This document shows positions 45,747-54,859 of a stretch of DNA of 64,000 nucleotides, in pieces. Position 1 is the stretch's first letter. Each line of letters begins with the position of its first letter. The stretch is from an uncultured Bacteroidales bacterium. GTDB lineage: Bacteria; Bacteroidota; Bacteroidia; Bacteroidales; P3. The stretch is taken from contig CALUMK010000004.1 in NCBI GenBank assembly GCA_944321735.1, positions 62,001-126,000 of the forward strand, read 5' to 3'. The notes beneath the pieces are model-generated. The model made no database searches and had not been told where the DNA came from. It saw nothing but the letters and a program-made list of their open reading frames with translations. The position numbers were made by a program, and so were the translations under genes.

Positions 45747-47846
45747 TTACCGTATCTGCATCCCTACCACCGCGTCCTTGGCCGGCTCCACAAAGCAAAG
45801 CGTGCCATCCGGGTTCTCGCTCATCAGAATCATGCCGTGCGACTCTATTCCCTTGAAATCCCTCGGTGCCAGATTGGCCAGCAGGCAAACCTTGCGACCC
45901 ACGATTTCTTCCGGTTTATAATACTCGGCAATGCCGCTCACCACGGTACGGGTATCGAGGCCGGTATTCAAAGTCAGCTTCAGGAGCTTCTTGGTCTTCG
46001 CCACCTTTTCAGCGGCCGTAATCTCGGCCACCCGCAAATCCATCTTGCCGAAATCCTCAAAGCTAACCGCTTCTTTCTGAGGCTCATAGTTCGGCTTGGC
46101 ATTCTTCTTGTTGGCCTCTTTGATAGCCGCCAGCTTATCCAACTGTTTCTGAATCACTTCATCCTCAATCTTCTCGAACAGGAATTCAGCTGGATTCAAC
46201 AGATGCCCGCCTTGCAGCAATTCTTCTTTTTCTGCTGCATCCCATCCTGATTTCTCCATATTCAGAATCCGACACAGCTTCTCAGCCGTAAACGGCAAGA
46301 AGGGTTCGCACAAAACCGCCAGATGCGCCGCAATCTGCAAGGAAATATTCAAGACCACCTTGACACGTTCCGGATTGGTCTTGAACACCTTCCACGGCTC
46401 ATTGTCGGTCAGATACTTGTTTCCAAGACGAGCCAGATTCATCAATTCGTTCAAGCCTTCCCGGAAACGGTAGTGTTCCAAGCTGTCGGCAATCCGGGCC
46501 GGATAAGCGCACATCTCGCGCAGGCATTCCTTGTCGGCTTCCGTATAAGCAGTTTCCGATACCGAAGGAACCTTGCCTTCAAAATACTTATGCGTCAGAA
46601 CCACGGTCCGGTTCACGAAATTGCCGAAAATAGCCAGTAATTCGTTATTGTTTCTCGATTGGAAATCCCTCCAAGTGAAATCGTTATCCTTTGTTTCCGG
46701 AGCATTGGCCGTAAGCACGTAACGCAGTACATCCTGCTTTCCGGGAAAATCTTCCAGGTATTCATGCAACCAGATAGCCCAGTTGCGCGAAGTGGAAATC
46801 TTGTCTCCCTCCAGATTCAGGAATTCGTTAGCCGGCACATTGTCAGGCACAAGATACGAGCCTTCGGCTTTCAGCATGCATGGGAAAATGATGCAATGGA
46901 AAACAATATTGTCCTTGCCGATGAAATGCACCAATTTGGTCTGGTCGTCTTTCCAATATTTTTCCCAATCCTCTGGCAACAATTCTTTTGTGGCCGAGAT
47001 ATAACCAATCGGGGCATCGAACCATACATAAAGCACCTTTCCTTTGGTATCCGGCAGCGGAAGAGGCACGCCCCAATCCAAGTCGCGGGTCACGGCACGC
47101 GGCTGCAAGCCCAAGTCGATCCAGGATTTGCACTGCCCATAGACATTAGGCCGCCAGTCGTCCCGATGCCCTTCCAGAATCCATTTCTTCAAGAAATCCT
47201 CGTAGCGGTCCAAAGGCAGATACCAATGCTTGGTTTCTTTCTTGACCGGCGTGCTGCCGCTGATAGTGCTCTTAGGGTCAATCAGTTCGTCCGGGCTCAA
47301 TGCCGAACCGCATTTCTCGCACTGATCCCCGTAAGCGCCTTCGCTATGGCAATGGGGGCAAGTCCCTGTGATGTAGCGGTCGGCCAGGAACTGATGCTGT
47401 TCCGTATCGTAATACTGCATCGATGTCTTCTCGATGAAACAGCCTTTGTCGTAAAGTTCCTTGAAAAAAGCCGATGCCGTGGCCTCATGCATCTTGCTGG
47501 AAGTCCGCGAATAAATATCGAACGAAATGCCGAATTTCTCAAAAGAGTCCTTGATTAATGCATGATAATGGTCCACAATGGCTTGTGGCGTGGTATGCTG
47601 TTTGAGGGCCTTGATAGTGATAGGCACGCCGTGTTCGTCCGAACCGCCAATGAAAATCACGTCCCGGCCCCGGCTGCGAAGGTAGCGCACGTAAATGTCG
47701 GCCGGCACGTACACACCTGCCAGATGGCCTATATGCACAGGGCCGTTGGCGTAAGGAAGCGCTGAAGTGACCGTGTAACGTTTCGGAGTGCTTCCTGACT
47801 TGAAAATGGGCGTTGCGTTTTCAACGCCTGCTTGTTGAGAATTCAT
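45747..47846 (-). CDS. metG: Methionyl-tRNA synthetase
   Basis: 699 residues. Class I signature [20 protein letters not shown] (HIGH), zinc knuckle [18 protein letters not shown], and the KMSKS-equivalent [11 protein letters not shown], the KISTS form common in this enzyme type. Anticodon-binding helices lie around 400-560, and a C-terminal tRNA-binding EMAP domain at about 590-699 ([20 protein letters not shown] ... [16 protein letters not shown]). It charges tRNA-Met in the cytoplasm. It is transcribed divergently from the serine hydrolase gene across a repeat-rich 391-base region. Confidence 0.97.
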   Translation of the reverse strand: MNSQQAGVENATPIFKSGSTPKRYTVTSALPYANGPVHIGHLAGVYVPADIYVRYLRSRGRDVIFIGGSDEHGVPITIKALKQHTTPQAIVDHYHALIKDSFEKFGISFDIYSRTSSKMHEATASAFFKELYDKGCFIEKTSMQYYDTEQHQFLADRYITGTCPHCHSEGAYGDQCEKCGSALSPDELIDPKSTISGSTPVKKETKHWYLPLDRYEDFLKKWILEGHRDDWRPNVYGQCKSWIDLGLQPRAVTRDLDWGVPLPLPDTKGKVLYVWFDAPIGYISATKELLPEDWEKYWKDDQTKLVHFIGKDNIVFHCIIFPCMLKAEGSYLVPDNVPANEFLNLEGDKISTSRNWAIWLHEYLEDFPGKQDVLRYVLTANAPETKDNDFTWRDFQSRNNNELLAIFGNFVNRTVVLTHKYFEGKVPSVSETAYTEADKECLREMCAYPARIADSLEHYRFREGLNELMNLARLGNKYLTDNEPWKVFKTNPERVKVVLNISLQIAAHLAVLCEPFLPFTAEKLCRILNMEKSGWDAAEKEELLQGGHLLNPAEFLFEKIEDEVIQKQLDKLAAIKEANKKNAKPNYEPQKEAVSFEDFGKMDLRVAEITAAEKVAKTKKLLKLTLNTGLDTRTVVSGIAEYYKPEEIVGRKVCLLANLAPRDFKGIESHGMILMSENPDGTLCFVEPAKDAVVGMQIR

Positions 47847-48237
47847 ATCCGTATCTGGTTTCGTCCTTTGTATTTTCCAATAATTTTGCTCGCATCCGCA
47901 TTAATATGCGATAGTTGCACTATCTTTGCAGATTCCATCTCGAAGCTAGGCTGCGCCTCGGCAAAGGCAGTGCAAGCCGAATACAGGGACAAAGCTTGCT
48001 TTGACCATGTTGAGGCGCAGCCTGCTTTCGCTGAAAAGCATAGCTCGAACTTCGTTCGGCTCTGCGCTCGGCTTGCACTATCTTTGCAGATTCCATGCAT
48101 AGTTTGCCGGGGCGCAAAATCCCATGCCGATGCATAGATTTTGCAAAGTTAGAGTAAATAAGGGAAAAGCCCAACCCCTTGATACCAAATAGAGCGAACC
48201 GCGTCCAACGGTTCTCGAACCATCTACAAAAAAGAAA
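47847..48237. repeat. Divergent intergenic region built of interspersed repeats with a duplicated promoter
   Basis: A 24-base direct repeat containing TATCTTTG occurs at 47915-47938 and 48073-48096. Between the copies are inverted repeats: AGGCTGCGCCTC (47947-47958) with GAGGCGCAGCCT (48012-48023), and GTGCAAGCCGA (47970-47980) with TCGGCTTGCAC (48068-48078). They look like two copies of one repeat unit in opposite orientation. A minus-strand -7 match, TAACTTTG (48151-48144), could serve metG. No gene is likely here. Confidence 0.7.
48079..48086 (+). promoter_or_regulatory. -7 promoter element upstream of the serine hydrolase gene
   Basis: TATCTTTG followed by CA, inside the second copy of the 24-base direct repeat; the first copy places the same box at 47921-47928. 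Neither has TTTG at the usual -33 distance. The leader from this copy would be about 145 bases. Confidence 0.4.
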
Positions 48238-49515
48238 ATGAGCAAGAACAAGAAATATATCTCCACTTCCCTCCTTTTGGCCTTGATTGGCATCGTCCTG
48301 ATCAGCCCCATCCCATGGAACCATGCCCACAGCAATGCCAAGGAAGACATCGTTGCCTTCAAAGCCTCCCATAAGGCAAGCGATACTGTTTGCACGCAAA
48401 TCCGCCTGCTCAGCCAGGAAGATTCCTGCAAGGCGCAGGAAATAGACCAGCTTCTGACCTCCGCCTACAAGAAAGGACGTTTCAGCGGCCAGTTCCTCTA
48501 CGCCGAACAGGGTCGCGTCATCTACAAGAACTGCTTCGGTTTTTCCAATATCCGCGCCCGCCGCGACTCCATCAAGCCGACGAGCGCCTTCCAGCTGGCA
48601 TCGCTTTCCAAGCCTTTCACCGCCGTAGCCGTCATGCAGCTCTACCAGGAAGGCAAGCTCGACATCAACCGGGCGGTCAAGACATACCTTCCAGACTTCC
48701 CGTTCGAAAAAATCACCGTCAAGGAACTCTTGCAGCATCGGTCCGGCCTCCAGAATTACATCTACGCAGCCGAGAACTTCTGGCCCGACAAAGAGAACCC
48801 TTTGCAGAACAGCGACCTTGACAAGTTGATGGGCACCTACGCCCAACGGCTGGATTTCAAGCCGGGAAGCCGTTTCCGCTACTGCAATACCAATTACGCC
48901 TATCTAGCTCTCCTTGTGGAAAAAATATCCGGGAAAAGCTTCGGACAATATTTCGAGGAAAACATCGCCCAGCCCCTGCAAATGCAGAACACCTTTGTCT
49001 ATAACGCACAAGAACCACAGGATGAAAGGGATATCGTAAGAGGATACTCCTACTCCCGCCGGACCGGTTTCTATCAACGCCGTCCGGACTACCTTGACGG
49101 AGTAGTGGGCGACAAAGGGCTGATGTCGAACGTGGAAGACTTGTTCCGCTTCGACCAGGCGCTCTATAGCGACGCATTCTTGGCCGATACCATCCGCGAT
49201 TTGATGTTCACGCCGGCCGTACCGCTCAGCGAACGCCATGAAAACGATTACGGCTTGGGATTCCGTATCAAGCAGGAATCGCCCGACCACCAGATTGTCT
49301 ATCATAACGGCTGGTGGAAAGGATTCCGTTCCTATTTCATCCATGATTACCAACGGGAACGGACGCTGATCTGGCTTGTCAACCGGAGCGATGTGACGAT
49401 AAACCCGTACATCGAGAAGATTTTCGATATTGCCGTTTCGTTCAGCGATGCCGAATTGGCGCAAGAGACGAACGCCAACCATTCGGAAGACCTGGACGAG
49501 GCTTTCGGGTCGTAA
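48238..49515 (+). CDS. Serine hydrolase of the beta-lactamase/penicillin-binding protein (class C-like) family
   Basis: 425 residues. An N-terminal membrane or signal segment (about 8-25) is followed by a linker to residue 65. Catalytic motifs: Ser122 and Lys125 in LASLSKPFTAVAVMQLYQEG (S-x-x-K), Tyr215-Cys-Asn217 in SRFRYCNTNYAYLALL (Y-x-N), and HNGWWKGFRSY in place of the K-T-G strand (H-x-G type). Members include D-amino acid peptidases, esterases and resistance-like enzymes, so the substrate is open. Predicted location is periplasmic or membrane-anchored. It is the first of a plus-strand series followed by dapF after 86 bases, so a link to cell-wall metabolism is possible but unproven. 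Confidence 0.88.
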   Translation: MSKNKKYISTSLLLALIGIVLISPIPWNHAHSNAKEDIVAFKASHKASDTVCTQIRLLSQEDSCKAQEIDQLLTSAYKKGRFSGQFLYAEQGRVIYKNCFGFSNIRARRDSIKPTSAFQLASLSKPFTAVAVMQLYQEGKLDINRAVKTYLPDFPFEKITVKELLQHRSGLQNYIYAAENFWPDKENPLQNSDLDKLMGTYAQRLDFKPGSRFRYCNTNYAYLALLVEKISGKSFGQYFEENIAQPLQMQNTFVYNAQEPQDERDIVRGYSYSRRTGFYQRRPDYLDGVVGDKGLMSNVEDLFRFDQALYSDAFLADTIRDLMFTPAVPLSERHENDYGLGFRIKQESPDHQIVYHNGWWKGFRSYFIHDYQRERTLIWLVNRSDVTINPYIEKIFDIAVSFSDAELAQETNANHSEDLDEAFGS

Positions 49516-49601
49516 ATCCAAGAATCTCCGGACAAAGCGATTCCGTCCCTTCAAATCCGGAATCCATGCAAACGATTTTCTTCCATTAATGCCGTAAAAT
49601 C

Positions 49602-50516
49602 ATGGAGTTTTCCTCAATACCTGCATCGACCAAGCAGATTCATTTCTACAAATACCAAGGAGCCGGCAACGATTTCATCCTGTTGGACAATCGAAACCAG
49701 GAATATTCGGCACTGAGCTACCAGCAGATAGCCCTGCTTTGCGACCGTCGCTTCGGCATCGGGGCCGACGGCTTCATGCTCTTGGAAAAACACGAGAACT
49801 ACCCGTTCTGCATGTCGTTCTTCAATTCGGACGGGATGCCGGGAAGCATGTGCGGGAATGGAGGGCGGTGCATTTGCGCCTTTGCCAAAGACCTTGGCAT
49901 CGTGGGTGATACGATGTTCAAATTCTGGAGCAGCGATGGGGAACACGAAGGCACGATTCTTTCCAAATTAGGCAACCAGTACTTGGTCCGGCTCAAGATG
50001 CGCGATGTGAGCCTCTATGCCAAACAGGAAGGAAACGAAATCTACTTGATAGATTCAGGATCACCGCATTACATAAGCTTTGTGGAGGATTGCGACAGCA
50101 TAGACGTGGTGAAGGAAGGCAAAAAGATACGTTTCTCCAAGGATTTCCCGCATGGAGTCAACGTCAATTTCGTGGAACAGCAAGCTTCCGGGCTCAAAGT
50201 CAGGACTTATGAACGGGGGGTGGAAGACGAGACTTTTTCCTGCGGGACAGGAGTGACCGCCTCTTCAATGGCTTTCGTGCTCAAAGAGAACTTCGGCACA
50301 GGCCATCATACGGTGAACCTCTCTACCAAAGGCGGCAACCTGCAAGTGGACTTTCTGCTGAACCAGGCTCCGGCTTCGGTGCTGAAGAGCCTACCCGTGG
50401 ACGAGAATCCGGTGCCTCGGCATTTCAAAACCCAGCACAACATGGTTTTCTCCCAAGTCCATCTGGAAGGCTTGGCCACTTTCGTGTTCGAAGGAGATAT
50501 CCAAATCAACCTTTAA
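49602..50516 (+). CDS. dapF: Diaminopimelate epimerase
   Basis: 304 residues, slightly longer than usual because of about ten extra N-terminal residues before KQIHFYKYQGAGNDFILLDN. The two catalytic cysteines are present: Cys84 in NSDGMPGSMCGNGGRC and Cys214 in ERGVEDETFSCGTG. The enzyme interconverts LL- and meso-diaminopimelate for lysine and peptidoglycan synthesis in the cytoplasm. It lies between the serine hydrolase (86 bases upstream) and a GNAT acetyltransferase (95 bases downstream). Confidence 0.97.
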   Translation: MEFSSIPASTKQIHFYKYQGAGNDFILLDNRNQEYSALSYQQIALLCDRRFGIGADGFMLLEKHENYPFCMSFFNSDGMPGSMCGNGGRCICAFAKDLGIVGDTMFKFWSSDGEHEGTILSKLGNQYLVRLKMRDVSLYAKQEGNEIYLIDSGSPHYISFVEDCDSIDVVKEGKKIRFSKDFPHGVNVNFVEQQASGLKVRTYERGVEDETFSCGTGVTASSMAFVLKENFGTGHHTVNLSTKGGNLQVDFLLNQAPASVLKSLPVDENPVPRHFKTQHNMVFSQVHLEGLATFVFEGDIQINL

Positions 50517-50611
50517 TTGATTCCAAGGTCGATAAATCCCGGAAATCCAGGTTTTTAAATATTGATTACCGGTTTTTAAACAGCCCTCCGGCCTATGCAA
50601 ATTGAAATAAG

Positions 50612-51358
50612 ATGAGAAAAAATACCGATTTGATTTTCAGAGCTATGGAGCCGGGGGACGAATACCTTTTGTTCGAGATGGAGAACCGGCCGGAAGCATT
50701 CCGACTGGGAGAGACCCGGATTCCTTACTCTTTGGACTTTCTCCGGCATTTCATTGAAAGCTCGCTGGCCGACAATTTCCTTTCCTCGGGACAACTCCGG
50801 CTGATTGCCTGCCTGCCTCCCGTCCATGAAACGGATTCAAAACCAAACACGAAGAGCCCTGCGCCCGATAGCATTCCCTGTCAAAACGATAGCATTCCCT
50901 GTCAAAACGACAGCATTCCCTGTCAAAACGATAGCATTCCCTGTCAAAACGAAACGGGGCGTGCAGAAAGCTTTTTCCCGGCAGGCATCTCTCCCTTGGC
51001 AGAATCGGCCTCAAAACCCGGGAAAGCCGGGAAAGCGGCCTGCTCCTGGGCCTTCCCTCCGGTAGGCATCCTGGACTTCTACAACTACGAAGCCTTGCAC
51101 TCGCGAGCCGAAATCGGCATCCTGCTCTGCCCGGAATACCGGCATCAAGGCTTGGGACAAAAAATCATCAGCCAGGCATGCAGCTACGCCCAAAACCAAT
51201 TAAATTTGCACCAGCTTTACGCCCAAGTCCGAACGGACAATCCGGTCAGCCTCAAGCTTTTCGAAGATTGCGGGTTCGCCCGTTGCGACTACCGGAAAGA
51301 CTGGATCCGGGCCGGAAACCGCTGGATCGATGTGATTGGCCTGCAACGGATCCTGTAG
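50612..51358 (+). CDS. GNAT-family N-acetyltransferase with internal minisatellite
   Basis: 248 residues, about 60 more than a typical RimJ/RimL-like GNAT. The N-terminal part has RAMEPGDEYLLFEMENRPEA, SLDFLRHFIESSLA and the strand QLRLIACL. The acetyl-CoA motif is EIGILLCPEYRHQGLGQKII, followed by LYAQVRTDNPVSLKLFEDCG and the final strand. Between the two halves (about 71-145) lies a low-complexity insert with four copies of DSIPCQN (residues 86-113), encoded by a perfect-length 21-bp tandem repeat. The frame stays open through it. The acceptor substrate is unknown. Upstream neighbour is dapF; gltX follows after a 240-base gap that holds an interspersed repeat. Confidence 0.85.
   Translation: MRKNTDLIFRAMEPGDEYLLFEMENRPEAFRLGETRIPYSLDFLRHFIESSLADNFLSSGQLRLIACLPPVHETDSKPNTKSPAPDSIPCQNDSIPCQNDSIPCQNDSIPCQNETGRAESFFPAGISPLAESASKPGKAGKAACSWAFPPVGILDFYNYEALHSRAEIGILLCPEYRHQGLGQKIISQACSYAQNQLNLHQLYAQVRTDNPVSLKLFEDCGFARCDYRKDWIRAGNRWIDVIGLQRIL
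50867..50950 (+). repeat. Four-copy 21-bp in-frame tandem repeat
   Basis: Units gatagcattccctgtcaaaa + c; copy 3 differs by one base (gacagc). Four copies fill 84 bases exactly, each encoding DSIPCQN, inside the GNAT gene. Copy-number change by whole units would keep the frame. Confidence 0.95.
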
Positions 51359-51500
51359 CCAAGAGGGACGTATAGCCAAGGGGGAACGAATGCAAACGGA
51401 AAGTGTGGTCGCCCAGAAAAGGTGGAAGTCCTCCATGCCCTTGCATTGACCGGCTCACACACCCATGACGGCCAGCCAAAAAATGGAATAAGTTAAACTG

Positions 51501-51567
51501 CAAGCCGAGCGCAGAGCCAAGCGGCATCCTTGCTTGAGGTATGCCGAGGCGCCGCGTTTATCGGAAG
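51501..51567 (+). repeat. Copy of the interspersed repeat upstream of gltX
   Basis: tgcaagccgagcgcagagcc (51501-51520) and tatgccgaggcgccgcg (51541-51557) match the reverse complement of 48005-48078 in the metG/serine hydrolase interval (tgcaagccgagcgcagagcc ... gctatgc). It lies 35-100 bases before the gltX start and may carry or position its promoter. Confidence 0.6.
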
Positions 51568-51598
51568 TAAAGCTTAAAATAGAATTAGCATAAAACCC

Positions 51599-53161
51599 AT
51601 GAACACAGAAAGGAAAGTCAGAGTCCGCTTCGCTCCCAGCCCTACCGGGCCCTTGCACATAGGCGGCGTGAGGACAGCATTGTTCAACTACCTGTTTGCC
51701 AAGCAACACCACGGGGAATTCCTTCTCCGTATCGAAGACACCGATTCGAGCCGTTTCGTGCCGGGAGCCGAGGAATATATCATCGAGGCTTTCCAATGGC
51801 TGCATATCCCCTTTGACGAAGGGGTCGGCATCGGCGGTCCCCACGGCCCTTACCGCCAGTCGGAACGCCGCGACATCTACCGCCAGTATGTGAAACAGCT
51901 CTTGGATTCGGGCCATGCCTACTACGCTTTCGACACGCCGGAGGAACTGGATGCGATGCGCAAACGTTTGGAAGAGAGCAAGTCGAGCAGTCATCAGTAC
52001 GATGCCACGACCCGGATGCAGATGAAGAACTCGCTGAGCCTGCCCGAAGCCGAGACCAAAGCCTTATTAGAGGCCGGGACACCCTACGTGGTGCGTATCA
52101 AGATCGATCCGGGACAGACCATCACGGTTCACGACATGATCCGGGGCGAGGTAACGGTGAATTCCGACATTCTGGACGACAAGGTGCTGTACAAGAGCGC
52201 CGACGACCTGCCCACCTATCACTTGGCCAACATCGTGGACGATCATCTGATGGAAATCTCGCACGTGATCCGGGGCGAGGAATGGCTGCCGTCCGCGCCG
52301 CTGCACGTGCTGCTTTACGAATACTTGGGCTGGAAGGACAGCATGCCGGGCTTCGCGCACCTGCCGCTGCTTCTCAAACCGGATGGAAACGGCAAGCTGA
52401 GCAAGCGCGACGGGGACCGTTTGGGATTCCCGGTATTCCCTCTGGCTTGGACCGACCCCAAGACAGGCGAAAAGAGCAGCGGCTATCGCGAAAGCGGTTA
52501 TTATCCTGAAGCCGTTGTCAATATGTTAGCCTTTTTAGGCTGGAATCCGGGAACGGAACAGGAAATCTTCAGCATGGACGAGCTGATTCAAGCTTTCCAA
52601 TTGGAAAAGGTCAGCAAGTCGGGAGCCAAGTTCAACTTAGAAAAGGCGCATTGGTTCAATCACCAATATCTTCAAAAACAAAGCGATGCCAGCTTTATAG
52701 AAATCCTGAGGAAACGGGCGGGCGAAGCCGGTGTGCGCGGTGGCTTGACTCGCAAGGCGGATTCTTTTTCGGATGCCGAATTGGAAAAGATGGTCGGATT
52801 GGTCAAGGAACGCCTCACCTTCCCGCAGGAAATCTGGGATCAGACGTACTTCTTTTTCAATGCGCCGGAAAGCTATGACGAGAAAGTGGTCAAGAAACGC
52901 TGGACGGAGGATATGCCTATGATTTTGCGTCAATGGAATGCTGAAGCGGAAAAGACTGATTTTTCGGCTTCTGTATTGGAGGAATTGACCCAGAAGATGA
53001 TTGGGGAAAACGGCTGGAACGCAGGAAAGGTGTTCAACAGCATGCGTCTGGCCTTGGTCGGTGCATCGTTAGGTCCGCATATCTTTGATATCATGACGGT
53101 TATCGGCAAGGAAGAAACCTTGGCGCGGATTGAACAAGCCTGCCAGAAAGTGGGCGCTTGA
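51599..53161 (+). CDS. gltX: Glutamyl-tRNA synthetase
   Basis: 520 residues. Class I motifs: [20 protein letters not shown] (HIGH) at the N-terminus and [14 protein letters not shown] (KMSKS) in the middle; the anticodon-binding helical bundle occupies about 340-520. The enzyme charges tRNA-Glu in the cytoplasm. About 30 residues between the KMSKS loop and the anticodon domain ([20 protein letters not shown]) form the loop usual in Bacteroidetes enzymes. The ATG at 51599 is followed at once by the conserved core. The purine nucleoside phosphorylase gene begins 47 bases after the stop, so the two are probably co-transcribed. Confidence 0.97.
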   Translation: MNTERKVRVRFAPSPTGPLHIGGVRTALFNYLFAKQHHGEFLLRIEDTDSSRFVPGAEEYIIEAFQWLHIPFDEGVGIGGPHGPYRQSERRDIYRQYVKQLLDSGHAYYAFDTPEELDAMRKRLEESKSSSHQYDATTRMQMKNSLSLPEAETKALLEAGTPYVVRIKIDPGQTITVHDMIRGEVTVNSDILDDKVLYKSADDLPTYHLANIVDDHLMEISHVIRGEEWLPSAPLHVLLYEYLGWKDSMPGFAHLPLLLKPDGNGKLSKRDGDRLGFPVFPLAWTDPKTGEKSSGYRESGYYPEAVVNMLAFLGWNPGTEQEIFSMDELIQAFQLEKVSKSGAKFNLEKAHWFNHQYLQKQSDASFIEILRKRAGEAGVRGGLTRKADSFSDAELEKMVGLVKERLTFPQEIWDQTYFFFNAPESYDEKVVKKRWTEDMPMILRQWNAEAEKTDFSASVLEELTQKMIGENGWNAGKVFNSMRLALVGASLGPHIFDIMTVIGKEETLARIEQACQKVGA

Positions 53162-53208
53162 CAAGGTTTTCAGAAGTATAATCAACCGACAATTATATTA
53201 TTAAAGCC

Positions 53209-54030
53209 ATGAATTTGTTTGAAAAGATTCAGGAAACCGCGGCCTACATCCATCAGAAGACCCAAGAATACAATCCGGAAATCGGAATCGTTCTTGGCTC
53301 AGGATTAGGCGGTTTAGTGGACGAATTGGAAATAGAAAAGAGCGTTGCCTACAAGGATATCCCGCACTTCCCGGTCTCGACGGTAGCAGGGCATAAGGGG
53401 CAGCTGCTGTTCGCCCAGCTGAAAAGCGGGAAAAAAGTGGTGGCCATGCAGGGTCGTTTCCATTATTACGAAGGTTACCCAATGCAGGAGGTGACCTTCC
53501 CGATTTATGTTATGAAAGCCTTGGGGGTCAAGACTTTGATTGTCTCGAACGCGGCGGGGGGAATGAACCCGAACTTCAAGGTGGGCGACATCATGTTCAT
53601 CAAGGATCATATCAACCTTTTGCCTAATCCGCTGCTGGGACCTAACGATGAACGTTTCGGCGAACGTTTCCCCAGTATGCACAACGCCTACGACAAGGAC
53701 TTGCTGAAACACGGTTTGGAAACGGCCGCTCAGCTGGGGATTCCGGTGCAACAAGGTGTCTATGTGGGAACTACCGGGCCAACTTTTGAAACGCCGGCTG
53801 AATACCGCTACATGCGGGTCATCGGCGGGGATGCGGTAGGCATGAGTACCGTTCCGGAAACCATCGTGGCCAACTACTTGGGCATGAAAGTAATGGGGCT
53901 TTCGGTCATTTCCGACCTCGGCGGGGGCGAAGTGGCACTGGAAGTCAGCCACGAAGAAGTCTTGGCTGCCGTCGAAAAGACCGTCCCGGTACTGATCTGT
54001 CTGGTGAAGGAGATTCTGGAAAGGATGTAG
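53209..54030 (+). CDS. punA: Purine nucleoside phosphorylase (trimeric, PunA type)
   Basis: 273 residues. Motifs: IGIVLGSGLGGLVDELEIEK (phosphate-binding Gly loop), KVVAMQGRFHYYEGYPMQEV, TLIVSNAAGGMNPNFKVGDI, GVYVGTTGPTFETPAEYRYM and VGMSTVPETIVANYLGMKVM, all typical of the class I trimeric enzyme. It splits inosine and guanosine with phosphate for purine salvage. It follows gltX by 47 bases and ends at a strong terminator. The symbol punA is used by family type. Confidence 0.93.
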   Translation: MNLFEKIQETAAYIHQKTQEYNPEIGIVLGSGLGGLVDELEIEKSVAYKDIPHFPVSTVAGHKGQLLFAQLKSGKKVVAMQGRFHYYEGYPMQEVTFPIYVMKALGVKTLIVSNAAGGMNPNFKVGDIMFIKDHINLLPNPLLGPNDERFGERFPSMHNAYDKDLLKHGLETAAQLGIPVQQGVYVGTTGPTFETPAEYRYMRVIGGDAVGMSTVPETIVANYLGMKVMGLSVISDLGGGEVALEVSHEEVLAAVEKTVPVLICLVKEILERM

Positions 54031-54043
54031 GCGGTTAGGTTCC

Positions 54044-54106
54044 TCCTAAAAACAAAGCACGGCCTTTGCAGTTTATGTCTGCCGAGGCCGTGCCCCTTGC
54101 TTTTAG
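54044..54106 (+). terminator. Terminator of the gltX-punA unit
   Basis: GCACGGCCT (54057-54065) pairs perfectly with AGGCCGTGC (54085-54093). Outer CCTAAAA (54044-54050) pairs with TTTTAGG (54100-54106). The plus strand then continues with short T runs. Confidence 0.75.
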
Positions 54107-54126
54107 GAACTTTTACCCTCTTTTAG

Positions 54127-54178
54127 GAACTCTTTTGTGAACTCCACGGGTTCTTTTATGAACTCTTTTGTGAACTCC
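54127..54178. repeat. Short direct repeat, 33-bp period
   Basis: gaactcttttgtgaactcc occurs identically at 54127-54145 and 54160-54178, preceded by a partial copy (ttttaggaac) at 54101 and 54121. Confidence 0.8.
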
Positions 54179-54376
54179 TCTTTTTGAGTTAATCCAACTC
54201 TTACTCTTGTTTCCCAAAATGCGTCCGGATGGGATAAAAAAAGTCCAAAGATGACCCGCGAGCCATCTTTGGACACTAACAGTTTCAACCCGATGGGAGA
54301 AAATTCTTGCCTGCAAACCCTCTCCTCTCACCATCGGATGAAAGTCGACAAAAGAATAAATCTATTGTATTACAAA

Positions 54377-54598
54377 CTAATACTCGTCCTCGTGGAAAAA
54401 GAAGTCCTCCTTTGTCGGGTAATCCGGCCAGATTTCTTCAATCCCATCGTAAGCGATACCCTCGTCCTCCAATTCATCCAGATTTTCAAGAATTTCCTGC
54501 GGAAGACCCGAGCGTTGCGCGTAATCAATCAGTTCTGCTTTCGTGGCAGGCCAAGGGGCATCCTCCAGTTTGGAAGCCATTTCCAACGTCCAGTACAT
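54377..54598 (-). CDS. DUF2795 family protein
   Basis: 73 residues: MYWTLEMASKLEDAPWPATK, then ELIDYAQRSGLPQEILENLD and ELEDEGIAYDGIEEIWPDYP, ending TKEDFFFHEDEY. This is nearly invariant in Bacteroidetes DUF2795 proteins (WPATK.ELIDYA.R.G, EEIWPDYPTKEDFFF). It is small, acidic and cytoplasmic; function unknown. It has a strong ribosome-binding site (AAGGAGG) about eight bases before the ATG and its own promoter at 54677-54706, so it is probably well expressed and monocistronic. Confidence 0.9.
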   Translation of the reverse strand: MYWTLEMASKLEDAPWPATKAELIDYAQRSGLPQEILENLDELEDEGIAYDGIEEIWPDYPTKEDFFFHEDEY

Positions 54599-54676
54599 AG
54601 CTAAAACCTCCTTATTTTATTTAATGACAATGAATTAAAATCGCAAGGCAACCTTCGGCCTTTGTGAAGCTACATG

Positions 54677-54706
54677 CAAAAATAATCTTTTTACATAGAG
54701 TTGCAA
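54677..54706 (-). promoter_or_regulatory. Promoter of the DUF2795 gene
   Basis: Minus strand: TTG (54706-54704), 19 bases, TATTTTTG (54684-54677). The spacing fits the Bacteroidetes consensus. The leader would be about 70 bases. Confidence 0.55.
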
Positions 54707-54859
54707 GCAGCAAAATGCAAAGCGGACACCCATCCTCCAACCCATCAGAAAAGGCCCACACCCGTTTCGCGCAATCAGGCAAAAAAACGTATCTTCGCTT
54801 TCTGTTGCACCTCCGGGGCAGAACCATTCATGCCCGAGGCTCACCATACGTCAAAAACC

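Larger units (their letters stand above)
54031..54376. other. Intergenic region after the purine nucleoside phosphorylase gene
   Basis: 346 bases. It holds the terminator at 54044-54106 and a short direct-repeat stretch (54127-54178). A minus-strand frame across 54103-54288 encodes an EFTKEFIKE-type repeat that reflects the DNA repeat; I see no ribosome-binding site or family features and do not call it. Confidence 0.5.

Noticed and set aside
50867..50950. CRISPR-like array
   Set aside because: Four direct 21-bp units without spacers, in frame inside a GNAT gene; this is a tandem repeat, not a CRISPR. No other spaced repeat array or cas gene was seen in the window.
54103..54288. Small minus-strand frame with EFTKEF repeats
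   Set aside because: It only reflects the 33-bp DNA repeat. There is no ribosome-binding site, no signal and no family content.
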